Positions 30,801 to 56,097 of a DNA stretch of 64,000 bases are shown one piece after another. The translations under genes and the position numbers were made by a program. The notes under the pieces are model-generated. The model had not been told where the DNA came from. It did not search any database and worked only from the letters and a program-made list of their open reading frames with translations. The stretch's first letter is position 1, and every line of letters begins with the position of its first letter. Origin of the DNA: Nematostella vectensis (Eukaryota; Cnidaria; Anthozoa; Actiniaria; Edwardsiidae); contig NC_064035.1 of the NCBI RefSeq assembly GCF_932526225.1, positions 10,155,296 to 10,219,295 of the forward strand. The letters are read 5' to 3'.

Positions 30801-33377
30801 CTCCAGAAATACAGAACCTCCAAAGAAGACATACTCTGAGTTTTGACCAACAATTTTGTAAAATAATTTAGTCCAAATTGATACGTCGTTCTCAACTCGA
30901 TTTGATAGTAGAAATGTCTTCTTTCGCTTTAAATCCTCTACACAGACGATAAGATATATTCACTGAAAAGCTCCTTTTGAGGGAGTTTGAAGCCGATTGT
31001 TCGTAAAGTTAACGATTCTAGAAAAAATAACAAATAAAATGCTGTTTTAAGGTAAAGATCTATAACTTCGGCAGAAAAAAAATCCAGTTTTCGATGGTCA
31101 TTTTACAAATAAACTTACTATTTCGAGCTTTAGAGGTGAGCGGGCCGGTATCGCGGGGTCCTGATCGTAGGATACCGGACGCTCACGAGAGCCAATCAGA
31201 GCGCGCGATTTGATGGGTACCGGACCCCGAAAAAAAATAATTATTGATATCCTCCTTCGGTTTTGTCTGATCCGTTCATTTTCAAAACAGTACAGTCAGT
31301 CGCATCCTCCAACGTTAAAGAAAACGTGAGAATTTTCTTACGCAATTCCTTTATCGCGCGCAAGCACATTTGCCCGCGTTCATAGATTTCAAGTATCGCT
31401 TTTATTGAACGTTGACCAAATGTGAGAGCCAACAGATTTCCCAATGACTCTATTTGGGATGCAAAAGGACTCCACGGTAGTCTGGGGTAATGTATTTTTC
31501 TCTTTTTTCTACTTCAGGACGAGAAACATCAAATTTTGTCTTCAAGTGTTTGGATTCGGCAGGTATGATAACATACGTTTCTGCTGTTGCTTTTGTAGTC
31601 TACATTGTTGTTGTTGTTGTTATTATTGCTTTAATGTTGTTGCTGTTGTTATTGTTATTATTATTACTTTGTAAACGCACCCCCCCTCCCCCCCACAACG
31701 GTCGAGGGTCCATTTTCGGCTCTCAATAGACGTGCTATTTGTAGACAAATCTATAAAGCATAAGCTAGATCACTCTAGTATGTAGCCAAATCTGTCAATA
31801 AACGTCCCGTGGAGATACTGCAAAGGCATAAAACACCTTTCTTTGTTCTTTCGGAGGTGGTCAAATTTTTATCAGAGAACTCCCCCCCCACCCCAGAAAA
31901 ATTAGGTCCACTTTTACGGATTCCGCACCCCCCTCCCCCCCAAGAAACATCCTTGGTTACGGGCCTGCTTTAGTAGTCTGCAATGTCTCTGACTCGGGTC
32001 CTGATCAACTAAGTTTTTTTTTACTAGTCGTGGATCGCTGAGACGTTAAGCTGGGATCCTGCAGAGTACGGTGGTGTCAATCAAATAGTCGTGTCATCCC
32101 AGTTACTATGGCAACCAGATACTGTCCTTTACAACAAGTAAGTGATATGTGCATGCTTAATCAAATTGTCACCGTTCATAGTTTGCTCATACCGCGCTGT
32201 GATAGTAAGTTCTCTGTTTGTCAGCATCTTTGAAGAATTCGACAGCCGCTTGGACACGACAGTCACGCGTGTGCGCGTTTACTCGAGCGGTTTCGTGTAC
32301 TGGGCCATGCCTTATGTGTTCAAGACAATGTGCAAGATCGATGTAACAGACTTCCCGTTCGATTCCCAGAGATGTCCCATCACGTTTGGCGCGTGGCAGT
32401 ACGACCAAAACGAAGTCAACCTTATCAATAACAAGAGGCTCGCCACAGTCGCGAGCACGCGTGTCGAGAATGGGGAATGGACGGTCGAGAAGGTCGCAAT
32501 TGAGCGCCGAGTAATATTCTATCAGTGCTGCCCTAACCAGCCGTACCCCGAGATCTCCTTTGTTATCCACATGCAGCGAAGATCGCTATTTTACGTGGTG
32601 AATCTCGTGTTACCGAACTTTCTCATCACATTGCTGGCGTTTTTCTCGTTTTTCATCCCCGTGGAATGTGGCGAGAGAATGTCGTTCGTTATAACAGTCT
32701 TGTTGAGTATGACCGTGTTTCTGTTACTTGTAGCAGAGAGTATCCCGCCGACCTCAGAGGCAGTACCAGTCATAGGAGTTTACTATACGTTCTGTATTGT
32801 CGAGGTGTTCCTTGCTTTAGTTGCGACCGGGATCAGTTTTCGGATCAACTACAGTTACATGTTCGGTGACGGCCTATCTCCATGGCTCAAGACTCTGCTC
32901 TTTGAAAAGGTCGGTCCTCTGTTGCGCTTTGACGTAAAGAAAACCCTTCGTAAGGGGTACGTCGAATACTTGGACACAAAAGCACGTGTTCCGTGTGACT
33001 GCTGCCTTGACTCCCCAGGGGGGGTTACCAGGGACGAAGAAATGCAAATGATTTGTAAACACAACGCTGGAAATGCCAATCAAAATGGTCCCGATTCTGG
33101 CGGCTTACCCCACAAGGAGATACCGGGGTTTGTGCTCAACGGCCAGCAGGCAGGAAATGGTTCGGCAAAATGCCGGGTGATCACAACCCCGGTGGAGTCG
33201 GAGCTTATCCGAGCTGTCAAATGTCATCAACATAGTGACAGAAAGAGGACTGAGAGCAAATTAGCGGCTGCAATCGTCGACAGGGCTTTCCTCTGGGTTT
33301 TTAATACCGTGTTCGTTATTTGCACCGCTGCGATCCTAGGAAGTCCGTCAATCAAGTCAAATCACTCCGATGGGTGA
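27829..33377 (+). CDS. nicotinic acetylcholine receptor, alpha-type subunit, 5 exons, 513 aa
   Basis: Plasma-membrane cys-loop ligand-gated channel subunit. Exons: 27829-27925, 28484-28620, 31518-31562, 32028-32137, 32225-33377 (1542 nt, in frame). Exon 1 gives a signal peptide (EFLLLSCLLLGW). Then come EQRLLERLI, WIRQSWIAETLSW (loop D Trp95), LLWQPDTVLYN (loop A Trp121, Tyr128), the cys-loop C166-KIDVTDFPFDSQR-C180, FGAWQYD (loop B Trp187), and loop C FYQCCPNQPYP with vicinal Cys231-Cys232, Tyr229 and Tyr237. M1 starts near 251. M2 follows ECGERMSF, the sequence type of cation-selective channels. M3 and M4 (FLWVFNTVFVICTAAIL) are present, with a long M3-M4 loop. All aromatic-box residues are kept, so an acetylcholine-type agonist is plausible, but cnidarian receptors of this family have expanded and ligands vary. 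A possible ATTAAA signal is at 33587. Confidence 0.95.
29252..29420. mobile_element. foldback MITE, about 169 bp, receptor intron 2
   Basis: Near-perfect palindrome. Left arm starts ATAAATATATGTTATTTTCC and contains GGTCCGTATCGTG; the right arm is its reverse complement with small differences. The centre has CGAGGCCGAAGGCCGAGGTC. No coding capacity. Confidence 0.9.
29571..30778. mobile_element. about 1.2-kb hAT-like non-autonomous transposon
   Basis: Ends are inverted repeats (CCCGGCCCTACCAA at 29571; TTGGTAGGGCCGGG ending at 30778). Both borders touch TTCCACA, a 7-bp (8 if one C is shared) target-site duplication, as expected for the hAT group. Subterminal zones at 29580-29755 and 30580-30770 are packed with ATCGATAATAATCGATA-type repeats. 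The interior has no recognisable transposase. Confidence 0.8.
31136..31186. repeat. 51-bp hairpin
   Basis: Arms GTGAGCGGGCCGGTATC and GGATACCGGACGCTCAC pair with two mismatches. It is in receptor intron 2, next to CCAATCAGAGCGCGCGATTT, a string whose relatives occur elsewhere in the window (63590-63620). Confidence 0.75.
31600..31668. repeat. TTG/TTA microsatellite
   Basis: Imperfect (TTG)n/(TTA)n run 40 bases after exon 3 of the receptor gene. Confidence 0.9.
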
Positions 33378-34480
33378 TCTTGGCCCGACGAAAACATTTA
33401 TTTGAGGAATGAGATCTTATATAGGGGCTCCGACTTTTATGCATCATGTTTTACAGGAAAAAGAAATTAATTACAAAGTTTAGCCGTTTTTAGTTTTAGT
33501 AGTAATATATATTTTTTTTGCTTTGTGCTTTCCAAGCGTTTTTCCACAACTGCTTGCTTCTCGAAGATGATACAAAATGGCAAAGAATTAAAACATGAGT
33601 TGAGATAGGAATATGAAATTTATATGAAATAGTTTAGTTGTCAGTAAACGTTTCTGGTGAATCTATTTCATTACTGGTCGTTTTACCCGGAAGGGAGAGG
33701 GGGGGGGGGGGGGGGGGGGTACAGTATGAATGGTTTTGCACCCTAGGTCTTAACCTTCAATTCGGATCTCCTGTGGTTGAACGCCTGGAGCGAGGCTTGG
33801 CTTGGGTAGTCAGTGCATTTATAAGCATCCTTTTTAAGCTATTTCTTGGTTAAAACACACTAAAAAGAACGTTATGCAAGTAACATATCTATGAATTATC
33901 AACAAATGTTAAGATACGTATGTAATCTTTATTTACAAATTGTCACTTTAACAAATCTTGATATTGCTAATTAAAGATGTTATGAAATATGAAATATTAC
34001 AAACTGTGATTCGTGCCGTGTGTGTTTGGGGCGTTCCAGGGCGGTCACGAAGAAAACACGTAATTGAGGAAACAGGGTTAGGATTTTCGAGCTTAGATAT
34101 TAGATATGGGATTCACATAAGAAAGTATTTTACCGTTTGGATTTCTTAAGGAGTAACACTTGGGTTGGTTGTTTCCATCGCATTTCCAGGGGTACGGAAT
34201 TCGAGAAGGGTAATATATTCGCTGCATCACCCCAGCAAATAGATACTTTCCAACGTAACATCGTGCAGCTGGAAAGCGTTTTTGTTTTCCGTGATCTTTT
34301 GTTGATATGTTTGGTTGTATGTTTTAAGGTTACGTAACTACGTTGACATACGTTGACATAACGTTTTCACCACATGTCGTATAAACATCATAAAAATATG
34401 ATAAATTTTCTCGCCTGTTGCACGCAATAAGTGTAAGAAAACTTCATGAAATAGTAGAAGAGCATTGCATGCAAAAGCAG
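33378..34480. other. between the convergent receptor and globin genes
   Basis: 3' ends of both genes meet here. Contains a 20+ base G-run at about 33698-33719. No gene recognised. Confidence 0.5.
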
Positions 34481-34800
34481 GGGCGCTGACTTTAAGATGT
34501 CTGCCCCTGTTTCACATGGTATCGGCGATATAGGGGGGGGGGGGGCATTGCATTGGAAAAGCCATTAGGAAACCATTAGTTGCAGAGGTTCTTTTGGCTT
34601 CGCTCTGACATCAAGGAGGTGTGCCCATGTTTCACATGGTATTAGCGATAAAACAAAACAAGGGGAATGGGAGGGCATCGCATGGAAAACCCCCTTAGGC
34701 AACTATTAGTTTCAGAGGATTTTTTAGGCTTCGCGCTGCTGACTTCAGGAGGAAAGTCCATGTTTCATGGTATCCGCGATAAAACGAAACAGTTTGTTCC
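34481..34800 (-). repeat. two decayed tandem copies of the globin 3' end plus the functional one
   Basis: The last coding bases of globin exon 3 (plus-strand reading TTTCATGGTATCCGCGATAA, 34762 onward) recur at about 34629 (TTTCACATGGTATTAGCGAT) and about 34511 (TTTCACATGGTATCGGCGAT). Spacing is about 120-135 bases. Flanks (GCTTCGCGCTGCTGACTTCA and similar) recur as well. The two outer copies lie past the stop codon in the gene's 3' region and carry indels. Confidence 0.85.
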
Positions 34801-37800
34801 AAGCCTCGGCTGTTCCGTCTGTCCATTGAGTCTTGAGCAGATCTTGTATCGTGTCCGTGTAAGCAACTTGCATGGCCTATCAATAAAGGCATCTCAGTCC
34901 TTCAGCAGTTTCAGTACCATAAGTTGCGAGGCTACATAAGGTGCTATGGCTATTTCTCCATTGCGCGGGGACCCTCTATAAAAAAATCCTAAGTTCATGA
35001 ATTCTTTACTCGGCGTCTATACATAAAGCTTTATTCAATGAGCAACCTCTTATGAACGAACACGACCCGATCAAAATAAAATATTATTATAATTTCAAAT
35101 GTTTATGAAATAAGTTATTTCGCATGCTTTGAGCCTGGACGTTTAATTTGCTTGATTCAACACTGGGACCCCTGTGGCGCGTGGAGAAGGTGTCGGCTTG
35201 AACAATCCCGAGGCTCGCGCAACACAGCTGTATTTTGCCTATTTGATGCCCATTTTAAAAACATTGCTCTTTGTGAATCATTTACTCTCGGGGCAACCTT
35301 ATTCGAAATTGACTCTTTATAGGAACGTCTTATTTTCAGTCGAGACTTGGCCGTTATATAAAAATAAAATACCAAATCAAGTATTTGAGGAGAATTTCAC
35401 CAATAATAAACAGCAATGTATATTAGAAAACACCACACTAAAAATTTTTTTTGCCATCTGACTCGTGTGGACATTCTTAGCATCTGTTGAAATCTCTCTC
35501 GAGGTTCTAATTTAGAAGGTTCTTTTAAGATTCTTAAAAGAAGTGTAGGTGTATACTATAAACAAGAAATCACTTTTTCGTATTTATGCTTTAACACTGT
35601 AGTCTATCTGTGCCTATCAACCCTATGGCAACACTGATTATCAATAAAATCTAAATTTAAAATCATAAACGCTCGGAGCGTTCCTGTAGCTTTCCACACA
35701 TTAGACAATATTTCCAGTCTGAAAACACTAATGCAAATAGATTATTTCATAAATCCCGATCGATTCAAAAGGAAACAAAAGCGAACTTCTAAAAGCAGCG
35801 ACGGCGAAGGTGATGAAAACGTGACCTAAATAAATCATTCTAAAATCTATTCTAGTTTGGAGTGAATTAACTCGTTTTTGTAGTTCCAGAAGCAAAGATA
35901 AGCTATTGTAAGAACTTGTTACTGCCTTAGCGAACAAAATATAATTGTGTTGAAGGCAAACGCCCTGCTCGAGATCTTTATTAGCACATCGAGTGACAAG
36001 GGGTGGACAAAGGGGGTGCTCGTATCCAGCCTTGAAATACAAATAAAATCAACCATCATGAAATACAAATAAAAACAAGAATATCTCTATGAATTAGACA
36101 ACTCACATCGAGATAGGCCGGCTTGAGGGCCCTTGCCTTGTGTCGTGCCCCGAGGTTTTCTAAGTAAGCGGCGAAACTTTCCGCATCATCCATGGCGGAG
36201 ACAGCGTTCTCTACGGCCTTCATGACTCGCTTGGCGTGACCGTGTAACGCATTAGCCTGCTCCAGCTCAACCTGGTCTAGTGTGGCAAACTCTGGGAACA
36301 GCTTTTGGTAGTCTGGGTTTATTTCAAAGAACCTGAAAACAAAAGGATGTGTTTGAGTGAAGAGCAATTTTCATGCGCGAAGCCAGGATTTGTCGGGAAG
36401 GGAGTGCGCGGGCATAGATGCCCATATAAAAAAGGCCAAGATTGGGAGTTTTATTGCGCGCCCCAGTGACCCTCCCATGCTATACGCAATATATTCTACC
36501 TTTAAATCGCCCGAGCTACACCCCAGAAAATAGGGCTTATTCATACAGTGAAGTTAAACCCAACCAATCAAACCCTCCCGCTAGCTCTAAAGTAATTATT
36601 TTAAGTATTTCTCTCTAAATTTTACCATTGATACGAGGTGGTGTTATTCCTTAGAGCCTCGAGTAAACAGTCATCATCTCTTTAAAAGCGGACAAATTAT
36701 CGAGAAACGAGAAATGCCCTCTTAACGAGAAAAGTGTCCAGACGTGGACAAATAAAGTAGTGTATATTCCCCCTCTGATGGGATTTGTAAGCAGCAGGAT
36801 AGTTTTAAAAAGAAGAGAAGGGGAAAAATTTGAAAGAATTGAACAAAAACATACACCTCCATGTCCTATAACTGTTTTTTACGTCGTCGAAAGCTAATTC
36901 AAGTCCCAACACCCGTATGTCTACGAGAACAGGAAAGCAATCATTCTAATAACAATAGATATTTCCTTGCCGCTGGCGTATACTGTATTTGTTGTGTTGT
37001 CTGGAATATCGCCAATTACCTGTCATCTCATAGGACAAAATGCTTTAGATTCAATAAAGAAACACAAAACCACGGGATGTCAGAAAAAGTTAGATATTAT
37101 TTAAACAACTGCCTAAGGCTAGCTATGTTACTTTTCAACATCCGTTTAACATGAAACGATTTTTCTTGAAAATCTGCACACCAAAGGATGCGAACCGAAA
37201 TTTCTCATTAATAGACATCCGAATGAAATAAAACTTTCCTATATGCGAGAGATAATAAAAATAACTTGCTATCCTTTTCTACTCATTAATATATTACTCT
37301 ATCTTTTTAGTGCGCATACATCTCGGAAGTGAATAATATTTATTGCTTTTCTATCGTTTACAATACAGGTATCTGTGTTTTATCGTAGAGACTTAGCAAA
37401 GGACTTATACAACAGGCCTATTTACACAGTGTCTCATTGATAAAGGATCCTTAAAGGGCAAGATAAACATCTTAGCGAAGTTTACCCTTGGACGCTTTGG
37501 ACTCCATGGCGACAGAATATATGAAGTCAATAGAACTCATATAAAACATCCTACGATAAAAGGAAGAAGACGCCATGCCATAAAAATAACATTACTTTGT
37601 AGAAAACAGAGAACAGAAGAAAATTGTTGGGTATTTAAAGTAGCGAGCAGGGATTCGCGAGCGGTGCGATGTGAATACAGGAAGTGGTAGAACAACTTCC
37701 GCAACTCTCCGGCTAATCATTTGATTTTAGTTTAAAAATGTCTTTAAAGAAAAAGAAATCCTCTATAAAAACCCAACTTTTAAGTTGATGAGGCTTCTTG

Positions 37801-38033
37801 AGAACTTTTTCATCGTTAAATGTTTGACTTTTTCCTGGACTACTGCCTTATGCGTCACAAGGCAGGTAAAAGTTAGCTCGATACTCTTACCTGAGAAAAG
37901 TCTTTTTGCCAACTGCCTTCGAGTGTTGCTCGATTGTCTCCCACGTTTCTCGTACTAGATACTTCTGGGCTACAGATAGGGGGATTTTCACGGGCTCTCT
38001 AGGCGGTTTGAAGGTAGACGAACCACAACCCAT
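34745..38033 (-). CDS. globin, 166 aa, with N-myristoylation-type start
   Basis: Haem-binding globin of the neuroglobin/cytoglobin-like animal group. Exons: 37891-38033, 36107-36332, 34745-34876 (501 nt, in frame). Introns fall at B12.2 and G7.0, the two positions conserved in animal globins. Landmarks: RETWETIEQH in helix A, LFPEFA with CD1 Phe, distal His in HGHAKRVMKAV (E7), proximal His in LGARHKARAL (F8), helix H AEAWNKLFRFI. The protein starts MGCGSS, so Gly2 and Cys3 fit N-myristoylation and palmitoylation: a membrane-attached globin is inferred. The frame stays open upstream of this ATG for 23 codons to an acceptor-like site at 38103, so a longer start cannot be excluded, but the candidate upstream exon has an in-frame stop. 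Confidence 0.92.
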
Positions 38034-39892
38034 ATCTCCAAGTCTGCCCGTGTTTTGCGGCAAATGTTGATCTTTTAGATTTACAAAGCGCACCTGCTGG
38101 TTCTAGAAAGAAATTAACTAATTAAAAGGCTTGAGCATATTTGTGTGAAGAAGAAGACTTCCGTAAATTGCCTAGACTTTGCTGCAAGGGTATTTTTCTT
38201 GTGGCGCGTCCTACGCGCGCTTTGATTGGACGAAAAAACAGTAATATATTGTCAGTTGAGTGTAAATCTTTTATTTTTGTAACAGACACGTCTTTCGCAG
38301 CCGTTAACACAGGGAGCCCATAACTAAAAACGGCCGGGAGGGGGGGGGGTCTCATTAATCAAAAGGAATGATATAATCAGTAAAACAGGTGCAGACTTAG
38401 AAATCTTGCCAAGATTTCCCCAAAAGAACTGAAACCATATCTCACTTTCGTCAATGACTTTCCGGATGATGGACAGATTGTTGTGAGATGACGTGATTTG
38501 GAAGTTTAGCCCAATGAAAACAGCTCAAGGCTTTTGTCGTAACCGCGATGTATTGTTTTCGCTTGTAAGACACGAACGTGAGTTTGAAGATTACTCAAAA
38601 TCGCATTACTGCCAACATTGTGACTTTTGGGACATTCAAGCCACGAGATAGTTTCCAGGAAACACGTCAAGAACAGGAAATGGCTCAAAGGATGCACTTT
38701 TTTATTTAAACAATATTTACTAGCAATAATCCCAAAAGCAGAAAGCTTATCTAGGGGGACTCTCATGCTACATGGGATGCCCTTACCCTATTGTAAAGGC
38801 GGAGTAAACATTAGTTAGGAACTTCAACTTAATCAAACACTTATCTCAAGACTTCCAGTCTTACAGTATAATGTCGGTCAAGTAGAGCAAAAATTGAAAT
38901 ATCCGGAAAAGATAAATGAAAAGCAGTTAAAAAAGCAATAATATTTAGCATTCAATATTAAGTTATAGAGTTAACTTGCACATATGGAGTAAAAGAAAAC
39001 AAAACGTACCTTGATACTCTCGCAACTTCCAAAACTTCAGCAAACAGCAAAGCAAGCAAGCGAATAAACGAATGAAAAAGCACACTTACTAGTAGGAAGA
39101 CTAACTAGATAAAAACAAACAAGCCAGTAAACAGAAACTAACTTTCAAACAACAGAAGGCAATCAAAATAAAGTCGAGATCTAAAATAGGGACGTGTTAA
39201 ATAAACCCACATTTCTGAAACACAGAAAACTCAGTATTTTTCACTGGTAGAATAAATCTGAGTCTTACATCCTTAAATGTTTTATGTGTAGTGACTTGCT
39301 GTTTTAGGCAATGCCGCTTATATGATACGTTAGTGTTAGTGCGGAGAAGGGCCCTCAGTTTTTTGTTTAAAAAAAATGGACACTCTCTTATACACCTATT
39401 TTGAGTTACTCTCACAGTAAAAAAAATGCAACTAGACAAGCTACAGGATCTCATTAAAATCCGCGTCCTCTCTTTCTGCAGATAAATTATGTGTCTTTTA
39501 AATACGCCTTTTACGTGCCGACCGAGATTGTCTCTTCAACTAAAAACTTAATTTACCCTGCTTTGAAAAAAATAAATAAATGAGATAAAAATGGACAGAA
39601 GCATTGTCATAATTTCGAAATGATGTTATAAGAAATACCAGGCACATTGATAAATACTTCTTGTGTTGTTTTGGAGAAGTCGTTAGTCGAGCAGGGACGG
39701 CAAGAATGCATGAGATTTTACAGAACGTTATAGTGATTAAAGTCTAGAGAATATATATATCGACGAAAAAGGGGGAAAATAGATCAACAAATTTCCAAAT
39801 CTAATGGGAGCATACCTGACTCAAAAAGCGAATTAGAAATGGGTGGTCTGTTTCATGGGGATGATGTTTTTGTATAAACTTAGCACACTTAC

Positions 39893-39952
39893 CACTGTTT
39901 AAAATGCCGAACGCTGAAAGATGTTGAATTCCTGGCAGTGAACCGAAATCAC
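39893..39952 (-). other. candidate non-coding 5' exon of the globin gene
   Basis: 60 bases bounded by a good acceptor (ttgttttgcag) and donor (CAGTG|GTAAGTG). In the globin frame it contains TAA, so it would be untranslated. Assignment rests on orientation and splice sites only. Confidence 0.35.
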
Positions 39953-41398
39953 CTGCAAAACAATTATTTCAATTCGAGTCACAACAATATGAACGATCCC
40001 GGAAAAGTAAACACCATGTTACGGTAGGCAGAATAATAAACACGAGAAAGCAATACCACACGAAACTAATAACCGGTGATTTGAACATGAAAAACAAAAA
40101 AATCATACTAACTTTTTTCAGCTATCCTTGAATGAAAATCAATTACAGATTACAGTGCTGTGGGCATGTGACTCGACGGGCACATTTTGGTAGCGAGATT
40201 GGAATGATTTGTATATGAATAACCTTTACGGGGCAGGAAAAACTTTTATGATGTCGGTCACGTGACAACCAGAATACAGAACAGAGCAATCTGGCAAATG
40301 AGCAGCGAGCATTTTGCCAGACAGATGCCAGGAATCTTTTTTAGGTAGGTTTGAATATTATCAGGTATTTTCACAAGGTTTCCACTTTAATGGCACAATA
40401 CGGATTAGAAATTATTATTTTGGCTGGTGTTAGATGAATAGGCCCGATTACGCATGTATACTCAGTGTATTTGATTTCGAAAAAAAAGGAGTTTACTTTG
40501 ATGGTAAATAAGTAATAAAAGATCTGCGAAAAAAAGGTACATTCAAAATCACAATTTTACCAAAAAAAGCCTCCCGAAATATATATATTTATACTGGAGT
40601 CCTTAAAACCCATCCACGTCTTTCATGGTGAGCTAGGCTGTTTATTTTTGTTCGTAAACAAAGATCAGAGATAATAATATATGAAAACAGTTAAAGGCTT
40701 AATGACTCCAATTCTGTTTCGTACCGACTTAATGAATTAAAGAATAAGCTAAAAAAGATACGTGATTATTCAATTCTTCATCATCAGACATCAGAAAACA
40801 TGCCTTATAGTGTTAGTTGGTATCATATCGGTAATGATATGGGACCACAACTTTAAGGTTGTAAATAAGTTATTTATTTCAAAAATAAAAAATTCAACGC
40901 GAGTACAACCCTGAGGGTAGCCTTCGCGTCTAAGTAGAAGCACGGCCTTCTATTGAATAGAGTCTTCATTTAGCTTTTTAAAGTAAGCTTTAAAACGCAT
41001 CCCCCTCTCCCAACCTCCGTAGAGATAAATAAAGGAAACACTTAAGAAAAGTATTTACAGATAGGGAAATATGGACAAATGGCAGCCGGAAGGGGGTACA
41101 ACAGCTTTCTTTTTTTTTCTAGAACACTCTCATAATTTGAATTATAGTATTCGACCGCGCTTCAAACGAAAAACCCGCGTGCGCCACACATGGTAACAAT
41201 GAGCAGCTCTGTACGTTTCATGCGGCAAACATAAAACACTCCGAACGTCTACCAAAACCGGAGCGCGGGAAAATAGTGCATTTTCTTTCGTCGGCCATCT
41301 TGGCTTTTACTGATACTAATGCGCATGTAGTCTTTGCGGCTGCGAATTTCAATTACCGCGAACTTTAATATCGCAGAATTTAATATGCTATATCATCA

Positions 41399-41658
41399 TC
41401 ACAGGTAGGCCAAGCTCTTTATTTGTCCCTATTGATTTTACGGTAAACATAGGGCGAAAAACAAAATTAGTGAAAAATAAAAAACAACTTGTAGTCTAGT
41501 GGCGTGTTTGTATACTTTTGACTTGTTCTTTGGCCTTATTTTAATTTTAAAAAGCGCCTTTTTCAAGATTCAAGATTCATGATTTGAAATCTTAATTTTT
41601 TTTTATCGTCCTATGTTTACCGTAAAATAGGGACAAAAAAGAGCTTGGGCTACCTGTG
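41399..41658. mobile_element. MITE with about 50-bp terminal inverted repeats
   Basis: Left end CACAGGTAGGCCAAGCTC and, further in, TTTTACGGTAAACATAGG; the right end is the reverse complement with a few differences. No clear target-site duplication and no ORF. Confidence 0.85.
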
Positions 41659-41872
41659 GCATCATTTGTTTTTTTTGTCGTTTTTCCAAAAATTGACGAT
41701 GTAAATATGGTGCGCTTTCTACAGTTTTGTTTTGTTGTGATTTATAAAATTTTCGACAAAAAAGCTGATATTTTCGCGAAAATAAAATTCCCTTAGAAGA
41801 TAATTTTGCCCCAAACCGCCAAATTAAAGTCTCATCTTTTCGAAAAAAAATAAAAGAGATAGTAATAAGTCC

Positions 41873-41878
41873 TTTATT
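41873..41878 (-). terminator. poly(A) signal AATAAA for TMEM41A
   Basis: AATAAA on the minus strand only 12 bases past the stop codon, implying a very short 3' UTR. Confidence 0.5.
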
Positions 41879-41890
41879 TTCGCTATGTAC

Positions 41891-44873
<2,983 letters not shown>

Positions 44874-45191
44874 TCAGAATGTATTTTCTTCACAATAGTC
44901 ACGTGTTTTTGGAAGATTTCTCGTGTGGTGTCTCACTTCTCTGCTACTGAGGAGGAACCGCTTGCAATCACAACAGGGAGCCCAAACATCCGAGGTCTAG
45001 CTGATTTATTTTATTTTTCATACTTCAAGTGTATTTTTAATGATATCTACTAAATCAAAATATTATGCGTAAATAGACAATGATTTTCTCCCATTTGCGC
45101 AAAAAAAAAAAGATTAACGAAAATGCTGTTATTTATTGAGAAGGTTTGGACCGAGCCCGTGGTCTCAGCGGTATCACAATAATTATCCAAG
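44874..45191. promoter_or_regulatory. shared head-to-head promoter region, TMEM41A / PIGA
   Basis: 318 bases between divergent start codons. The PIGA start lies in CCAAGATGGCGGAC, which matches the YY1-type AAGATGGCGGC element that often overlaps animal start sites. No TATA box seen. Both products work in the ER, so co-expression is plausible but unproven. Confidence 0.65.
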
Positions 45192-55063
<9,872 letters not shown>

Positions 55064-55549
55064 ATATTGGGCAAGCTCATGTACCCAGATATTAACAATG
55101 CGCCAAACAGTAAAGAGACAAATGCTAGCCTGAAATATCTCCAAATAAACTGTTTTGGGTTGTGGATCACTCACAAAGAAGCGCAGTCCCTAAGTGTGGG
55201 TATGTTTTAGTATGCCGTCAGGCTGCTATCTGACCTTTACCAATTTTTGTGGTAAATTGACGAGAATTCCGCAAAAATATTCGCACATCAAACCCTCCCT
55301 ACCACCTCAAAAATATCCTTCAAAACCAATTTATTGAAAACAACCGCCATCAACTAAAAAAATTCGATACACAACAATTCTTTTAAACATACCGGCCTAC
55401 TGAAACATCTTCCCGCTACCCATCGTGTGTGCGTACTACCGGTCAAGGCACAGAAGGAGCGAAGACACAGAAATAGGTCAATTTAAGAATGTAAATATTT
55501 TTTTACAGAAAGGTAGTCTATATAAATGATTTTAAATAGATACTAAAAT

Positions 55550-55555
55550 AATAAA
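55550..55555 (+). terminator. poly(A) signal AATAAA, candidate for PIGA
   Basis: 487 bases past the PIGA stop, followed by a T/G-rich stretch. Inferred. Confidence 0.45.
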
Positions 55556-56097
55556 GTGGTTCTCATTAACCCGTAAACTACAATTTGGCGTATTACGCTT
55601 TATTGTGATCCAATTCCATTGTTCTCTTGTTTTCCTGACTATTACACTTTGTCTATCACACTTTGTTTCGAGGGTTAGACTAATGAAAACCACTCAAAAA
55701 AGCATAAAAGCTTCTTTACAACTCTACTCTTTCAAACAATGTTTTTTAATGTACTTTTTGCGTTTTGAATAGCGAAATACTAGACGAGAAAAGATGTCCT
55801 CTACTGATTCATTTTTTATCATAATCAAACCTCTCACAATAACATCTTTAATTTTCTCAAAAAATTATCATATGGAAAATGGTCCAAAATCACTCGACCA
55901 CGCGATGCGCCTTGTGTATTCCATGGCAATGGCAACTGGGGCGCTAAACGAACACTTCTCCTGGCCTAATACCAGGTACAATCAAAGGATAATCTGCAGG
56001 TCCTTTACAATGTTATTTCAATGCCAGCGTGCAGATAACGCCTTTCTCTAAGGAGGTTATGACCTCCAAAAGAAAGGGGTTGACGGTGTCTGGGCCC

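Larger units (their letters stand above)
38103..41872. other. globin upstream region
   Basis: No further coding gene recognised. It holds a possible globin 5' UTR exon (39893-39952), a MITE (41399-41658) and, on the minus strand near 41303, a CCAAGATGGCCGAC start-like motif that could mark the distal promoter. AT-rich elsewhere. Confidence 0.45.
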
